Source: Photobacterium salinisoli
GTDB lineage: Bacteria; Pseudomonadota; Gammaproteobacteria; Enterobacterales; Vibrionaceae
Direction: 5' to 3'
DNA: 64,000 bases
Assembly (NCBI RefSeq): GCF_003614885.1
Contig: NZ_QZMS01000007.1
Span: forward strand, 2,046,001-2,110,000
Notes under the pieces: generated by a model
What the model was told of the DNA's origin: nothing
Database searches by the model: none
Seen by the model: only the letters and a program-made list of their open reading frames with translations
In this document: one piece after another, positions 52,065 through 61,965 of the stretch
Position numbering within the stretch: position 1 is the first letter of the stretch
Layout of the letters: every line of letters starts with the position of its first letter
Made by a program: the position numbers and the translations under genes

Positions 52065-52196
52065 TCACTTGGGTCGGGACATTGGACCAACAGGGGTACG
52101 CCAGTGACCGCGTCCCTGGATAGGACGATTGGCCTGAGGAAGACGTGAGCCGCTTACTGAACTCATTCTGGTGGCTGGCATCGCACTCGCTTTCAT
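52065..52196 (-). CDS. Predicted 43-residue basic peptide
   Basis: An ORF from the ATG at 52196 encodes a basic, Pro/Arg-rich peptide (MKASAMPATRMSSVSGSRLP, then QANRPIQGRG and HWRTPVGPMSRPK). AGGAA lies seven bases upstream. It has no signal peptide or membrane segment. It lies alone between ung and grcA, on the ung strand and upstream of ung. I do not recognise it. Coding status rests on the ribosome binding site and intact frame. Confidence 0.45.
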   Translation of the reverse strand: MKASAMPATRMSSVSGSRLPQANRPIQGRGHWRTPVGPMSRPK

Positions 52197-52414
52197 AGGG
52201 TATTTCCTCATAATCGAAGGGTCAGTCTATTCAATGAAAGATCAATGCCAACTTTGTCTGTTTGTTCACTGCTCTTTTCTCACAGTGATTTAGCGGCATC
52301 TGTAGTCCTCAGGCGACCAAAGCATCAATCTGCTTTATGGCTAATGCGCCAACTGAGAGCATTTTTGCGCACAATTTGTGCAGCGTCACGCTATGAAATA
52401 GTAAGGAAACTTAC
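52197..52414. other. Gap upstream of the grcA promoter
   Basis: About 220 bases between the 43-codon ORF and the grcA FNR site. I see no clear second FNR site or further ORF here. Confidence 0.3.
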
Positions 52415-52455
52415 TTGATGCAGATCAAGAGGCCGGATGGCCAACACGGTAGGAT
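52415..52455 (+). promoter_or_regulatory. Class II FNR-dependent promoter of grcA
   Basis: A perfect FNR box TTGAT-GCAG-ATCAA covers 52415-52428. A -10 TAGGAT at 52450-52455 puts the start near 52462, so the box centres at about -41, the class II activating position. This matches FNR control of yfiD/grcA in E. coli. Confidence 0.8.
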
Positions 52456-52523
52456 GCGGAAGCAGTAACAACGCCTGGCCACCTTGTCAGGCTCGCCATT
52501 CTGAACACAACCAAGGAGCTGCC

Positions 52524-52901
52524 ATGATCACCGGCATTCAAATTACCCAAGCGGCCAATCCTCAACTGCTCAATTCAATCTGGCTGCTGGATGCTGCCAA
52601 TGACACTGCACGTTGCCTGTGCACCATTGAAGGCTTTGCGCAAGATCAGGACATCGCCCTGTCGGAACTGGGCCCGTTGGAATACCGCGAGCTGCCTGTT
52701 GAACAGGCGCCACGTATTGAAGGCGGCCAGCACCTCAACGTAAATGTGCTCAGACGTGAAACTCTGGAAGACGCTGTGGCTCACCCGGAAAAATACCCTC
52801 AGCTGACCATTCGTGTGTCTGGCTACGCGGTACGTTTTAACTCGCTGACGCCAGAGCAGCAGCGTGATGTGATTGCCCGGACCTTCACCGACACGCTGTA
52901 A
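52524..52901 (+). CDS. grcA: Autonomous glycyl radical cofactor GrcA
   Basis: GrcA (YfiD) is a small glycyl-radical subunit that replaces the oxygen-damaged C terminus of pyruvate formate-lyase. The ATG at 52524 has AAGGAG upstream and gives 125 residues beginning [20 protein letters not shown]. The radical-bearing segment [17 protein letters not shown] (about 98-114) is identical in style to PflB. A longer frame 29 codons upstream would run through the promoter and is rejected. It is expressed under low oxygen by the FNR promoter. Confidence 0.97.
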   Translation: MITGIQITQAANPQLLNSIWLLDAANDTARCLCTIEGFAQDQDIALSELGPLEYRELPVEQAPRIEGGQHLNVNVLRRETLEDAVAHPEKYPQLTIRVSGYAVRFNSLTPEQQRDVIARTFTDTL

Positions 52902-52913
52902 GGGTTTGCCAGA

Positions 52914-52950
52914 CAAAAACGCCGCAACCTATTGGGCTGCGGCGTTTTTC
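52914..52950. terminator. Bidirectional grcA / yjdM terminator
   Basis: The stem AAAAACGCCGCA / TGCGGCGTTTTT forms around the loop ACCTATTGGGC, with A- and T-runs suited to both directions. Confidence 0.9.
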
Positions 52951-52969
52951 TGTCTGATTGTCACTGAAA

Positions 52970-53311
52970 TCAGGCTTTTTTCACAAATTCAGATTTCAGC
53001 ATCATGGCACCGATGCCCTCAATCTTACAGTCGATATTATGGTCGCCATCTACCAGACGATTGATTTTCACTTTCGTCCCCACTTTGGCGACAGACGACG
53101 ATCCTTTGACCTTGAGATCTTTAATCAGGGTAACGAAATCGCCTTCCTGCAACACAGTGCCATTCGCGTCTTTCACAACCAGTGCATCCGCATCTTCTGT
53201 CACTTCACCCGGTATCCACTCATGACCGCACTCAGGGCAGATCAACAGGTTGCTGTCTTCATAGACATAAGACGAATTGCATTCCGGGCAAGGAGGTAAG
53301 GTATCGCTCAT
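52970..53311 (-). CDS. yjdM: YjdM/PhnA family zinc-ribbon protein
   Basis: This 113-residue protein has an N-terminal zinc ribbon with two CPEC knuckles ([10 protein letters not shown] and [10 protein letters not shown], about residues 7-32). The PhnA/YjdM C-terminal domain has [25 protein letters not shown]. The family was named for the phn locus but is not phosphonoacetate hydrolase, and its role is unclear. It is convergent with grcA. Confidence 0.92.
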   Translation of the reverse strand: MSDTLPPCPECNSSYVYEDSNLLICPECGHEWIPGEVTEDADALVVKDANGTVLQEGDFVTLIKDLKVKGSSSVAKVGTKVKINRLVDGDHNIDCKIEGIGAMMLKSEFVKKA

Positions 53312-53391
53312 ACGCTGCTATCTCTCATTAAAAAGTCGTTACTTAAAGATATTCGCCCAGCGCTGACTTGCCAGGTGAAAATCAAACCCAA

Positions 53392-53450
53392 ACATTATAA
53401 TGTAATTACAATCAAATTATCACAACTATTGTGAGCGATTTCAGTCGCTC
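53392..53450. promoter_or_regulatory. Palindrome cluster upstream of yjdM
   Basis: Four perfect inverted repeats lie in 59 bases: ACATTATAATGT (53392-53403), TGTAATTACA (53401-53410), TCACAA-CTA-TTGTGA (53420-53434) and GAGCGA-TTTCAG-TCGCTC (53433-53450). They lie between the yjdM start and the ribbon-helix-helix gene. Operators for yjdM are plausible. Confidence 0.4.
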
Positions 53451-53456
53451 AAAAGC

Positions 53457-53487
53457 AAGAACCCCTTTCACAGGGAAAGGGGTTCAG
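53457..53487 (-). terminator. Terminator of the ribbon-helix-helix gene
   Basis: The stem AACCCCTTTC / GAAAGGGGTT has loop ACAGG and lies 25 bases after the stop. The following U-run is short (UUCUUGCUUUU), so confidence is moderate. Confidence 0.55.
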
Positions 53488-53510
53488 ATAACACGGCAAA
53501 GCCTGTAGCA

Positions 53511-53684
53511 CTATTCAGACGTCGGCTCATCGAGATAGCGAACATCATGCTTTTCCAGATATTCACGAATCAACTGACGGACCACCTGAGACGGTGTCAG
53601 ATCCTGGGAAGCGCACAGCTTTTCAAAGGCCTGTTTTTTACGGGGATCCATCAATACAGTAAAACGGGCAGTCTTGCTTTCCAC
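53511..53684 (-). CDS. Small CopG-like ribbon-helix-helix protein
   Basis: This is a 57-residue protein from the GTG at 53684: KTARFTVLMDPRKKQAFEKL, then CASQDLTPSQVVRQLIREYL. The beta strand ARFTVLMD and helices EKLCASQ and PSQVVRQLIREYLEK fit the ribbon-helix-helix fold of CopG/Arc-type DNA-binding proteins. An in-frame stop three codons upstream fixes the GTG as the only start. No toxin gene adjoins it, so it is probably a stand-alone regulator. Confidence 0.72.
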   Translation of the reverse strand: MESKTARFTVLMDPRKKQAFEKLCASQDLTPSQVVRQLIREYLEKHDVRYLDEPTSE

Positions 53685-53754
53685 ACTCAGCTACTCTTGG
53701 TCAGACATGATAATCAAATTATAATCTTATCCGGTGCATGAATAAACGGCCCAG

Positions 53755-53784
53755 ACAAAAAGAGCCACCCCAAAGGTGGCTCAA
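53755..53784 (-). terminator. thr operon terminator
   Basis: The stem GAGCCACC / GGTGGCTC with loop CCAAA is followed on the minus strand by five U residues, about 30 bases after the thrC stop. Confidence 0.88.
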
Positions 53785-53809
53785 TCCGGTCTTTGCTTGC
53801 TAACGCACG

Positions 53810-55096
53810 TCAGTCCTGAACGGCTTGCAGCACAGCTTTTAACTGAGCAAAATCATTGTCACGCTCAACCGACAGCAACTCCATCGCGCCATGTTTGGCA
53901 AGCGGTGCAGGCAGATCTATCTCTTTTTGCAGGATATCTTCCACCACTTCCTTGAACTTGGCAGGGTGCGCCGTACACAGGAACAAGCCTGTTTCGCCAG
54001 CTTGCAGCTGCTCATTGAGTATACGGTAGGCAATGGCACCGTGTGGCTCACACAGGTAGCCGTCGGCATCCATCTGACGCAATGTCTCCGCTGTCTGCTC
54101 GTCGGTGACCGCGCCGTAACCCAGCTCGTTCAGACCCCAGCCTTGCTTCTGGCACAACTCTTCAATGCGTGGCCAGTTGTTTGGCTGACTGACATCCATG
54201 GCATTGGAAATGGTTGGCACTGTTGCTTTCGGATCCCATTTGCCGTCCTGCAGATAGCGGGGCACGGTATCATTCACATTGGTGGCGGCGATGAAACGCT
54301 TCACCGGCAAGCCCAGCGCTTTGGCCAGCAGACCGGCGGTTAGGTTGCCGAAGTTGCCGCTGGGGACAGACACCACCAGATTGCCGCGAGCGGCTTTCGG
54401 CAGTTGCGCCACCGCTTCAAAGTAGTAGCAGATCTGCGCCATCAGGCGGCTGATGTTGATGGAGTTGGCTGAGTTCAAACCCACTTCCTGGCGCAGCTCT
54501 GCATCATCAAACGCCTGCTTAACCAGCGACTGGCAATCATCAAAGGTGCCGTTCACGGCCACAGTGTGGATATTGCCGCCCAGGGTACAGAACAGCTTTT
54601 CCTGCAGCGGGCTGATCTTGCCCTTCGGATACAGGATTACGACTTTAATGTTGTCCATACCGTAGAAGGCGTGTGCCACAGCCGCACCGGTATCCCCTGA
54701 GGTCGCAGTAAGAATGGTGATATTGCCATTGGCATCCGACACAGCCGCCAGCGACTGCGCCATAAAGCGGCCTCCGAAGTCTTTAAATGCCAGCGTCGGG
54801 CCATGAAACAGCTCCAGCGCATACACGCCATCTTTCACCTGAGCAACCGGGGCCGGGAACTGGAAGGCATTACTCACCATTTGCTGAACGGTTTCCGCGC
54901 CCAGTTCATCGCCGATAAAAGCCGACAGAATACGGCTGCTGCGGGTAACAAAATCCTGCTCAAGCAAAGCATCGATGTCGCCTAAATCCGGCAAGCGGTC
55001 AGGAAAAAACAGGCCCTGATTACGGCCCAACCCCTGGCGGACAGCCTGAGCAAAAGACACTTCTTCCTGATGATCTTTCAAGTTATACAGCTTCAT
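53810..55096 (-). CDS. thrC: Threonine synthase
   Basis: ThrC converts O-phosphohomoserine to threonine with PLP. The 428-residue protein has the PLP lysine in HGPTLAFKDFGGRFMAQ (Lys about 107), the phosphate-binding SGDTGAAVAHAF (about 140) and VPSGNFGNLTAGLLAKALGLP (about 243). Full length is normal. It starts two bases after the thrB stop, third gene of thrABC. Confidence 0.97.
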   Translation of the reverse strand: MKLYNLKDHQEEVSFAQAVRQGLGRNQGLFFPDRLPDLGDIDALLEQDFVTRSSRILSAFIGDELGAETVQQMVSNAFQFPAPVAQVKDGVYALELFHGPTLAFKDFGGRFMAQSLAAVSDANGNITILTATSGDTGAAVAHAFYGMDNIKVVILYPKGKISPLQEKLFCTLGGNIHTVAVNGTFDDCQSLVKQAFDDAELRQEVGLNSANSINISRLMAQICYYFEAVAQLPKAARGNLVVSVPSGNFGNLTAGLLAKALGLPVKRFIAATNVNDTVPRYLQDGKWDPKATVPTISNAMDVSQPNNWPRIEELCQKQGWGLNELGYGAVTDEQTAETLRQMDADGYLCEPHGAIAYRILNEQLQAGETGLFLCTAHPAKFKEVVEDILQKEIDLPAPLAKHGAMELLSVERDNDFAQLKAVLQAVQD

Positions 55097-55098
55097 GG

Positions 55099-56055
55099 TT
55101 AATACTCACTTCCTATTTCTGTTGAACCCTGGCTGTCGAGACGACAGACATGGACGAATCCTTCATCATTTTGGACATAATGCTGCTGCAGCCAGCGGGC
55201 AATGCGCTCTGCGACCTCCAGATCATCACAGATACTGAACATGGTCGGGCCTGAACCTGAAATACCACTGGCTAACGCGCCGGCTTCCAAGGCGTACTGG
55301 CGCGCTTCCTTAAAGCCCGGCAGCAATCCTTCTCGGTAGGGTTCTGCCACCACGTCTTTAATCATTTTAGCGGCCAGCTGAGGCTGCTGACTGTGGCAGG
55401 CATGGATAAAGCCTCCCAGGTAACGACCATGGGCAATCATATCCTGCCGGCGGTACTGAGCCGGCAAAATAGCCCGGGCCTCAGCGGTCGAGACCTTGAT
55501 GCCCGGATATGCCATGACCCAGAACCAATTATCGAAGCTCGGCACTGACTGGCTGATGATCCCCAGCTCTTCCACCATGAATTGCAATCCGCCCAGATAG
55601 CAGGGCGCCACGTTATCGTAATGCACACTGCCTGAAATCTGACCTTCCATTTCTCCCATCAGCGCCAGCAGTTCTGTCTCGGTCAGCGGGTTATCATGAA
55701 AACGGTTCAGGGCATCCAGAGCGGCCACAATTGAGCAGGCGCTGGAACCCAGGCCAGAGCCAATTGGCATATTCTTCGCCAGTGTCATCGACACAGGTTT
55801 CAGACTGACGCCTTTTTTATCCAGTTCACGGGCAAACACCTGCCAGCAGTGATAAACGATGTTCTCTTGCGGCTCAGCCGGCAGCTTAGCGACAAAGTCA
55901 CCTTCGCATCGCAGCGAAAAAGGCTCTGTGCCAGCGGCCACTGTCACTTTATCCCCCAACAGGGTGCCATCAACGGGCGACACTGCCGCCCCGAGAACAT
56001 CAAAACCGACACTGACATTACCAATGGATGCCGGTGCGTAAACAGTCACACTCAT
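55099..56055 (-). CDS. thrB: Homoserine kinase
   Basis: ThrB phosphorylates homoserine. The 318-residue GHMP kinase has motif 1 [13 protein letters not shown] (about 10-22), the ATP loop [19 protein letters not shown] (about 90-108) and motif 3 [14 protein letters not shown] (about 262). It is separated by two bases from thrA and from thrC, so translation is probably coupled. Confidence 0.97.
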   Translation of the reverse strand: MSVTVYAPASIGNVSVGFDVLGAAVSPVDGTLLGDKVTVAAGTEPFSLRCEGDFVAKLPAEPQENIVYHCWQVFARELDKKGVSLKPVSMTLAKNMPIGSGLGSSACSIVAALDALNRFHDNPLTETELLALMGEMEGQISGSVHYDNVAPCYLGGLQFMVEELGIISQSVPSFDNWFWVMAYPGIKVSTAEARAILPAQYRRQDMIAHGRYLGGFIHACHSQQPQLAAKMIKDVVAEPYREGLLPGFKEARQYALEAGALASGISGSGPTMFSICDDLEVAERIARWLQQHYVQNDEGFVHVCRLDSQGSTEIGSEY

Positions 56056-56057
56056 TA

Positions 56058-58517
56058 TTAGACTCCCAGTTTCCAGCCCACGGTACGCATCAGATCAGCG
56101 AAGACCCCGGCAGCTGTGACCTCTGTACCGGCGCCATATCCGCGCAGGACCAGAGGAATGGGTTGATAGTAACGGCTGTAGAAGGCCAGGGCATTCTCAC
56201 CGTCCTTGATTTTAAACATAGGGTCATCCTGATCAACGGCCGCCACTTTTACGCTGCACTGACCCTGGTCGATTTCCCCGATGTAGCGCAGGACTTTACC
56301 TTCTGCGGCTGCTTTGGCTGACCATTCACTGAAGTAAGCATCAGCCTGAGGCAAGCGCTGCATGAAGGCCTCGACATCGCCACTTTGATCAAAGCCCGGC
56401 GGCAATGCCGGCTCGACCACCACATCGCTCAGCTCCAGGGCATACCCGGCTTCACGGGCCAGAATCAAGAGTTTACGCGCCACATCCATGCCGGACAGAT
56501 CATCACGGGGATCCGGTTCTGTGAAACCGTTATTGCGGGCCACAGTCGTTGCTTCACTCAGGCTCATGCCTTCGTCCAGCTTACCGAAGATGAAAGACAG
56601 CGAGCCAGACAAAATACCGGCAAAACGCTCCAGCTCATCACCGGCAGCCATCAGGTTCTGCAGGTTTTCAATCACAGGCAGACCGGCACCGACTGTGGTG
56701 TCATACATGAAGCGGCGACGGGTCACGCGCGCAGCCTGACGCAGCTGGTGATAATACGCCATGCTGGCGGTATTGGCTTTCTTGTTCGGGGTGATAACAT
56801 GGAAACCGGCGGCCAGGAAGTCGACGTACTGCTCGGCAATGCCTTCATCAGATGTACAGTCAATAATCACAGGGTTGATAATGTGATGACGCTGCACCAG
56901 CTGAATCAGACTTGCCAGATTAAAGCTCTCTGCCGCCTGACCCATTGCATCGCGCCAGTTCTCCAGCGCCAGGCCATTATTGTTTAACAGCATGCCTTTA
57001 CTGTTCGACAAACCGCAAACACGGATCACAATCCCTTTTTCCGCCAGTTTCTCTTGCTGGCGCTGGATCTGATCCACCAGCTCGCCACCGACACCACCGA
57101 CACCGACCACAAACACATCCAGAAAGTGTTTACTGTTGAACAGGTTCTCATGACAGGCTTTCACCGCTTCCGAAACTTTATTTGCCGGGATCACAGCAGA
57201 AATCGCCCTTTCAGATGAGCCCTGCGCAATCGCGATAATATTGACGTTCACTTCAGCCAGCGAGGTAAAAAACTGGGATGCCACACCACGGGAGGTGCGC
57301 ATGCCGTCACCGACCAGCGTCACGATGGCCGAGTCATCGATAAACTCTACCGGCTCTAACAGCCCTTCTTTCAGCTCAAGTTCAAAATTATTGCGCAGTG
57401 CCTGCTCTGCCGCCTGCTTATCCTCGCTTTCGATACAAAAACTGATGCTGTATTCAGATGACGACTGAGTGATCAGAACAATAGAGACGCCTGACGCCGA
57501 CATCGCCCCGAAAACCCGGGCCGCCATGCCGACCATGCCTTTCATACCAGGACCGGACACATTCACCATGGTCAGGTTTTTGAGCGTGGTAATACCTTTG
57601 ATTGCCAGCTTGTCTTCACCCGTATCCTGGCCGATCAGTGTTCCGGCACCTTGCGGGTTAAAACTGTTTTTGATCAGGCAGGGAATGTGAAATTGCGCAA
57701 TCGGGGCAATCGTTTTGGGATGCAGCACCGAAGCACCGAAGTAGGACAGCTCCATCGCTTCCTGGTAGCTGAGCGATTTCAGCAAGCGGGCATCAGGCAC
57801 CAGACGCGGATCGCAGTTATACACGCCATCGACATCGGTCCAGATTTCACAGCACTCGGCTCGCAGACACGCTGCCAGCACGGCGGCTGAGTAATCCGAG
57901 CCGTTACGACCCAGAATAACCAGCTCACCTTTCTCATTACCGGCCGTAAAACCCGGCATGATATGGATGTGGCCCTCGGCCAGCGGATGGCGGCGGAAGT
58001 TGTCGGTTGAAATCTCAATATCAACATGCCCTTCCAGATAATCGCCATGCGCCACTAAAGAAGCAACAGGATCAATCAAATCCGCTTTGTGTCCTTTGGC
58101 TTCCAGCACCGCTTTCATCGCCACAATAGAAAGGCGCTCACCTTTACTGATGACACGGGCGTAGACATTGTCCGGGCACTGTCCCAGCAACTTCATCCCG
58201 TGTACCAGTTGCTTCAGTTGTCCAAGCGAGCTGGCGAGCTTGGCATCCACGGCTGAACGATCAAACGCGGGTAAATGCTGCTCAATGCCATCAAACAGGC
58301 TGTTAAAGGTGTTTTCCAGATCAGTGAGCTGCAGTTCCGCATCGCCCGTCGCGACTGTGGTATCAATCACTGATACCAGTTTGTTGGTCACTTTGCCCGG
58401 TGCTGACAGCACCACTGAGACTTCACCCTGATGGGCATTACTGGCGATGATATCCGCCGCCCTGAGAAACCGGTCGGCATCCGCTAAAGATGAACCGCCA
58501 AACTTAAGCACTCGCAT
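56058..58517 (-). CDS. thrA: Bifunctional aspartokinase I / homoserine dehydrogenase I
   Basis: ThrA catalyses the first and third steps of threonine synthesis and is feedback-inhibited by threonine. The 819-residue fusion has the aspartokinase domain at the N terminus ([17 protein letters not shown], then [14 protein letters not shown]). Two ACT-like regulatory segments lie around residues 315-455. The homoserine dehydrogenase half has [15 protein letters not shown] (about 468) and [27 protein letters not shown]. It is preceded by the thr attenuator. Confidence 0.98.
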   Translation of the reverse strand: MRVLKFGGSSLADADRFLRAADIIASNAHQGEVSVVLSAPGKVTNKLVSVIDTTVATGDAELQLTDLENTFNSLFDGIEQHLPAFDRSAVDAKLASSLGQLKQLVHGMKLLGQCPDNVYARVISKGERLSIVAMKAVLEAKGHKADLIDPVASLVAHGDYLEGHVDIEISTDNFRRHPLAEGHIHIMPGFTAGNEKGELVILGRNGSDYSAAVLAACLRAECCEIWTDVDGVYNCDPRLVPDARLLKSLSYQEAMELSYFGASVLHPKTIAPIAQFHIPCLIKNSFNPQGAGTLIGQDTGEDKLAIKGITTLKNLTMVNVSGPGMKGMVGMAARVFGAMSASGVSIVLITQSSSEYSISFCIESEDKQAAEQALRNNFELELKEGLLEPVEFIDDSAIVTLVGDGMRTSRGVASQFFTSLAEVNVNIIAIAQGSSERAISAVIPANKVSEAVKACHENLFNSKHFLDVFVVGVGGVGGELVDQIQRQQEKLAEKGIVIRVCGLSNSKGMLLNNNGLALENWRDAMGQAAESFNLASLIQLVQRHHIINPVIIDCTSDEGIAEQYVDFLAAGFHVITPNKKANTASMAYYHQLRQAARVTRRRFMYDTTVGAGLPVIENLQNLMAAGDELERFAGILSGSLSFIFGKLDEGMSLSEATTVARNNGFTEPDPRDDLSGMDVARKLLILAREAGYALELSDVVVEPALPPGFDQSGDVEAFMQRLPQADAYFSEWSAKAAAEGKVLRYIGEIDQGQCSVKVAAVDQDDPMFKIKDGENALAFYSRYYQPIPLVLRGYGAGTEVTAAGVFADLMRTVGWKLGV

Positions 58518-58617
58518 TCCCTACTCCACTTCCGTTAATTTTGACTTGTCGGCAACTACTTCCTGGCAGTTATTGTTTGTGGCCAGTGAATCTTGCCATT
58601 GAATCTGAAAAATCATG

Positions 58618-58660
58618 GTGAAAAAAAAGCCCGCACTGTGAGGTGCGGGCTTTTTTTTGA
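58618..58660 (-). terminator. thr operon attenuator terminator
   Basis: The hairpin AAGCCCGCACC / GGTGCGGGCTT type stem (AGCCCGCAC with GTGCGGGCT around CTCACA) is followed by eight U residues, between thrL and thrA. It is the terminator arm of the attenuation switch. Confidence 0.92.
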
Positions 58661-58673
58661 AATCTTGCGCGTA

Positions 58674-58742
58674 TCAGCCCGCCCCAACACTGTTTGTGCC
58701 GGTAATAATAATGGTGGTGGTGCCGATAAGGTTAAGTGCCAT
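58674..58742 (-). CDS. thrL: thr operon leader peptide
   Basis: This 22-codon leader (MALNLIGTTTIIITGTNSVG then AG) contains five Thr and four Ile codons. Seven of them are clustered as TTTIIIT, so ribosome stalling under threonine or isoleucine shortage would prevent terminator formation downstream. Position, composition and the following U-rich terminator match classical thr attenuation. Confidence 0.92.
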   Translation of the reverse strand: MALNLIGTTTIIITGTNSVGAG

Positions 58743-58781
58743 GTTTTTATATTATTGCTAATGTTGTGTGCGTGTTGTTTA

Positions 58782-58810
58782 CGTTTACCTGATCCCCAGG
58801 TATGAGTCAA
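58782..58810 (-). promoter_or_regulatory. thr operon promoter candidate
   Basis: On the minus strand TTGACT (58810-58805), 17 bases, then TAAACG (58787-58782). This would start transcription about 33 bases before thrL. The -35 is good and the -10 weak. Confidence 0.45.
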
Positions 58811-59140
58811 CACTGACTAGTGATTTATTTCTTACTTTCCCAGAATACAGTTTTTGTCTCTGCTATTTCATTTTTCCCGCCAAGAATAGATTAGTCGCAT
58901 AAAATTAGAGGAAATCGCATTTCTGCAATTGCAGTTAACTCATTGACATAGCATAGTAACTCGTAAGGATTATTTGCCTTCTCAAGCGAGCCCTGAAGCA
59001 ACTAATCCGTTAAAGCCCAACAATGTTCTGGTTCAAGCTAGTCGACGCAACCTCAGAACCAGAGAGATCACTCACAGGCCATGCAGGATGACAGCCTGGA
59101 GGATAACAATGATTACAATAATATTTCGGAGGGATCCGGC
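58811..59140 (+). promoter_or_regulatory. aceK upstream region
   Basis: A perfect palindrome CTGCAATTGCAG (58923-58934) lies just before a consensus -35 TTGACA (58943-58948). The -10 is poor (AGGATT at 17 bases or GATTAT at 19). No aceB or aceA gene lies upstream, so aceK must have its own promoter, and this is the best candidate. A palindrome next to a weak promoter suggests a regulator site. Confidence 0.4.
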
Positions 59141-60871
59141 ATGACAGCAGCGATGGAACAGCTTGTTGCACATACCATACTCCAAGGCTTTGATGCCATG
59201 TACGGCCGGTTTCTGGATGTCACAGCCGGTGCGCAGGACAGATTTGAAAATCAGGACTGGATGTCAGTTCATCAGGCCCTGAAACAGAGGATCAGCTTTT
59301 ACGATCATCATGTGGAACTGGTCAGCCGCCAGATCCAGATCATGCTCGGCAGGCAATATGCGAACCGTGAATTCCTGACCGCCGTCAAATCCTCCTATGA
59401 AGATCTGCTGCTGGATTACCCTCGCTATGACATTGCAGAAAGCTTCTTCAATTCCGTCTATTGCCGAATTTTCGAGCACCGCGATATCAACCGCGACAAA
59501 CTGTTTGTTCACAGCTCTCAGGCCGGGCGCATTGCGCCTTATCCAACAGCGCTAACCCGTTTGTACCAGTCTGAGAACGGGCCGCACTATCTGTTTGAGC
59601 GCATGATGGATGAGACCCCCTTCACGCTGAGCTGGGAAGATAAAAACCGGGATATTGCCCTGATAGTGGCCAGGCTCAACAGTGAGTTTGGCACCGCAGC
59701 GATGCAAAAGGCGCGGCTTGAACTGATCAAAGAACCGTTTTACCGCAATAAAGCCGCTTATCTGATTGGCCGGCTGTTGCTGGAAGACAATACCCAGATC
59801 CCCCTGGTGCTACCTGTGCTGACCACAGATAACCGCCAGCTGTACGTGGATGCCTGCCTGTGTCATGTCGATGATGTCAGTATCGTCTTTGGCTTTGCGC
59901 GTTCCTATTTCATGGTGTACGCCCCCGCTCCTGCCGCACTGGTCCGTTTCCTCAGCGAGCTGTTACCGAACAAAACCCATGCCGAACTTTACACCGCTAT
60001 CGGTTGTCAGAAGCACGGCAAAACAGAGCTTTACCGGGAGTTTCTCCATCACCTCGAACATTCCGACGACAAGTTCGACCTGGCGCCGGGTATCAAAGGC
60101 ATGGTGATGTGTGTCTTTACTCTGCCATCCTATGGCTTTGTTTTTAAAGTGATAAAAGACAAGTTCGCCCCTCAGAAAGAGATGAGCCGGGCCACGGTCA
60201 AAGAGAAATATCAGCTGGTTAAAGAACATGACAGGGTCGGACGGATGGCCGATACCCAGGAATACCGCAATTTCAGTTTTGACCGCAGCCGATTCAGTAC
60301 CGAGTTACTGGAAGAATTACAGCGTGAAGCGCCGTCGAGCCTGATCGTGACTGACAAGGAAATCATCATAAAGCACCTCTATATTGAACGTCGGATGATC
60401 CCTTTCAACCTGTACATTGAACAAGCCAACGATGACGATCTGCGCCATGCCGTGGATGAATACGGCAAAGCCATCAAACAGCTGGCAGCCGCCAACATCT
60501 TCCCGGGTGACATGCTGTTCAAAAACTTCGGGGTGACACGCCACAAACGTGTGGTCTTCTATGATTATGATGAAATCAGCTACATGACCGAAATTAACTT
60601 CCGCCGTATTCCGCCGCCCCGGTTCCCGGAAGATGAACTGTCAGCCGAACCCTGGTACAGCGTGGGCACCAATGATGTGTTCCCTGAAGAATTTCGTACT
60701 TTCCTGCTGATCAATCCCAAAGTGCGAAAACTGTTCGATGAGCTGCACAGCGATTTGTTTGATCCCGGCTACTGGCAGCACTTACAGTCAAACATTGAGC
60801 AAGGGCGGTTTGAAGACGTCTTTCCGTACAAGGAAAAACACCGGTTGGTAAGAGCACAAAATCACTCGTAA
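59141..60871 (+). CDS. aceK: Isocitrate dehydrogenase kinase/phosphatase
   Basis: AceK phosphorylates and dephosphorylates isocitrate dehydrogenase, directing carbon to the glyoxylate shunt. The ATG at 59141 has GGAGGG seven bases upstream and gives 576 residues. A 20-codon upstream extension is rejected. Conserved parts include [16 protein letters not shown] (about 107), [16 protein letters not shown], the ATP-binding [35 protein letters not shown] (about 317-350, read in two parts) and [16 protein letters not shown] (about 473). Unlike the enterobacterial aceBAK operon it stands alone. Confidence 0.96.
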   Translation: MTAAMEQLVAHTILQGFDAMYGRFLDVTAGAQDRFENQDWMSVHQALKQRISFYDHHVELVSRQIQIMLGRQYANREFLTAVKSSYEDLLLDYPRYDIAESFFNSVYCRIFEHRDINRDKLFVHSSQAGRIAPYPTALTRLYQSENGPHYLFERMMDETPFTLSWEDKNRDIALIVARLNSEFGTAAMQKARLELIKEPFYRNKAAYLIGRLLLEDNTQIPLVLPVLTTDNRQLYVDACLCHVDDVSIVFGFARSYFMVYAPAPAALVRFLSELLPNKTHAELYTAIGCQKHGKTELYREFLHHLEHSDDKFDLAPGIKGMVMCVFTLPSYGFVFKVIKDKFAPQKEMSRATVKEKYQLVKEHDRVGRMADTQEYRNFSFDRSRFSTELLEELQREAPSSLIVTDKEIIIKHLYIERRMIPFNLYIEQANDDDLRHAVDEYGKAIKQLAAANIFPGDMLFKNFGVTRHKRVVFYDYDEISYMTEINFRRIPPPRFPEDELSAEPWYSVGTNDVFPEEFRTFLLINPKVRKLFDELHSDLFDPGYWQHLQSNIEQGRFEDVFPYKEKHRLVRAQNHS

Positions 60872-60998
60872 GTTGATCTTTGCCGCATTCTGAGATGTAA
60901 ATCAGTGAGGTGCGACGAAATACGCACGTTGTGAAATATTTCTGGCCTAGGATTAATTGGCGTACAAAAGGAAACGACACTCACAGGGATGACTGAGG

Positions 60999-61445
60999 AT
61001 GAAACACTGCTGCTTATTGCTCTTAATCTGTCTGGCTTGGCCAACGCTGGCCACCGAGCCGGCAACAGAGCCTGCGTCAGCGATGGCAGGATGGTTTCTT
61101 AATTCTCAGTCCCGCAGTGCCGAGCAATTCGATCTCTGGCAGATAGACAGCGGTTATGCCTATGCCCTGACCCAGTCGACCCAAGTGTATGTCAGTACCC
61201 GCCTTAAAAGCGGCAACCAGCAGCAGGCAGCAACACGCGGCTTATTATCGGGCGTAAAGTACAACTTCAGCCCCAAAATCAGCCTGCGCAGTGCGGTGAC
61301 CTCTGAGCGGGTGGAAGAAAACACCCGGCTGGGTGTCGAATTTAGCAGTCAATACGAGCTGAATGAGAAAGTAAACCTGCATGCCACCATGGATTATGAA
61401 GCGTTAGAGCAGGTATATCAGCTCGGTATTGGCTTTCGGTTTTAG
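60999..61445 (+). CDS. Small predicted outer-membrane beta-barrel-like protein
   Basis: This 148-residue protein has a signal peptide (MKHCCLLLLICLAWPTLA). The mature part has alternating polar/hydrophobic stretches (QVYVSTRLKSG, LLSGVKYNFSP, NTRLGVEFSSQYEL, VNLHATMDYEA) and ends QLGIGFRF, the C-terminal aromatic signature of outer-membrane proteins. About six to eight strands are possible. Family not recognised. It follows aceK by 127 bases. Confidence 0.72.
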   Translation: MKHCCLLLLICLAWPTLATEPATEPASAMAGWFLNSQSRSAEQFDLWQIDSGYAYALTQSTQVYVSTRLKSGNQQQAATRGLLSGVKYNFSPKISLRSAVTSERVEENTRLGVEFSSQYELNEKVNLHATMDYEALEQVYQLGIGFRF

Positions 61446-61462
61446 GGCAACAAAGCACAGGC

Positions 61463-61954
61463 TCAGAGCACGGACAAATCCAGCGGCTCTTTACTCAGCA
61501 AGATACCATTGGGATCTGCGTACAGTATATCCCCGGGATAAACCAGCGTATGGGCGACGGTCAGGGTGACATTCCTGTCTCCTGTCTGGCGTTTCTCCGT
61601 TTTAAACGGACAGATAGCAATGGCTTTCACCCCCAGCGCCATCTCGCTCAGCGCGACGACATCACGTACCGCGCCGTTAACCACTATGCCTTCCCAATTA
61701 TTCTTAATGGCCAGCAGAGCCAGCTGATCACCCAACAAGGCTTTGTTTAACGACCCATGGCCATCGATCACCAGCACTTTGCCGGTTCCGTCTTCGCTAA
61801 GAATGTCCCTCACCAGGCTGTTATCTTCAAAGCAGCGCAGTGTCACCACTTCGCCATAAAACACAGATTTCCCACCAAAGTCGCGATGAACCAGCGGTAA
61901 CCAACGTACTTCATCCTCGTAGTGATCACACAAATCCGGCAGTAGATCTTTCAT
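61463..61954 (-). CDS. RraA-family protein (RNase regulator or 4-hydroxy-4-methyl-2-oxoglutarate aldolase type)
   Basis: The ATG at 61954 has AAGGAG seven bases upstream and gives 163 residues beginning [20 protein letters not shown]. The RraA fold shows NFGG-like [52 protein letters not shown] (about 70-107, read in two parts) and [10 protein letters not shown]. It has Arg-Asp in GAVRD, the metal-binding/catalytic pair of the HMG/CHA aldolase subgroup, whereas E. coli RraA has Arg-Gln. It may therefore be an aldolase paralog. It starts 11 bases after the DUF3293 gene. Confidence 0.8.
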   Translation of the reverse strand: MKDLLPDLCDHYEDEVRWLPLVHRDFGGKSVFYGEVVTLRCFEDNSLVRDILSEDGTGKVLVIDGHGSLNKALLGDQLALLAIKNNWEGIVVNGAVRDVVALSEMALGVKAIAICPFKTEKRQTGDRNVTLTVAHTLVYPGDILYADPNGILLSKEPLDLSVL

Positions 61955-61965
61955 CGTAGAACTCC

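Noticed and set aside
59023-59091. 22-codon ORF upstream of aceK
   Set aside because: No ribosome binding site and no composition signal.
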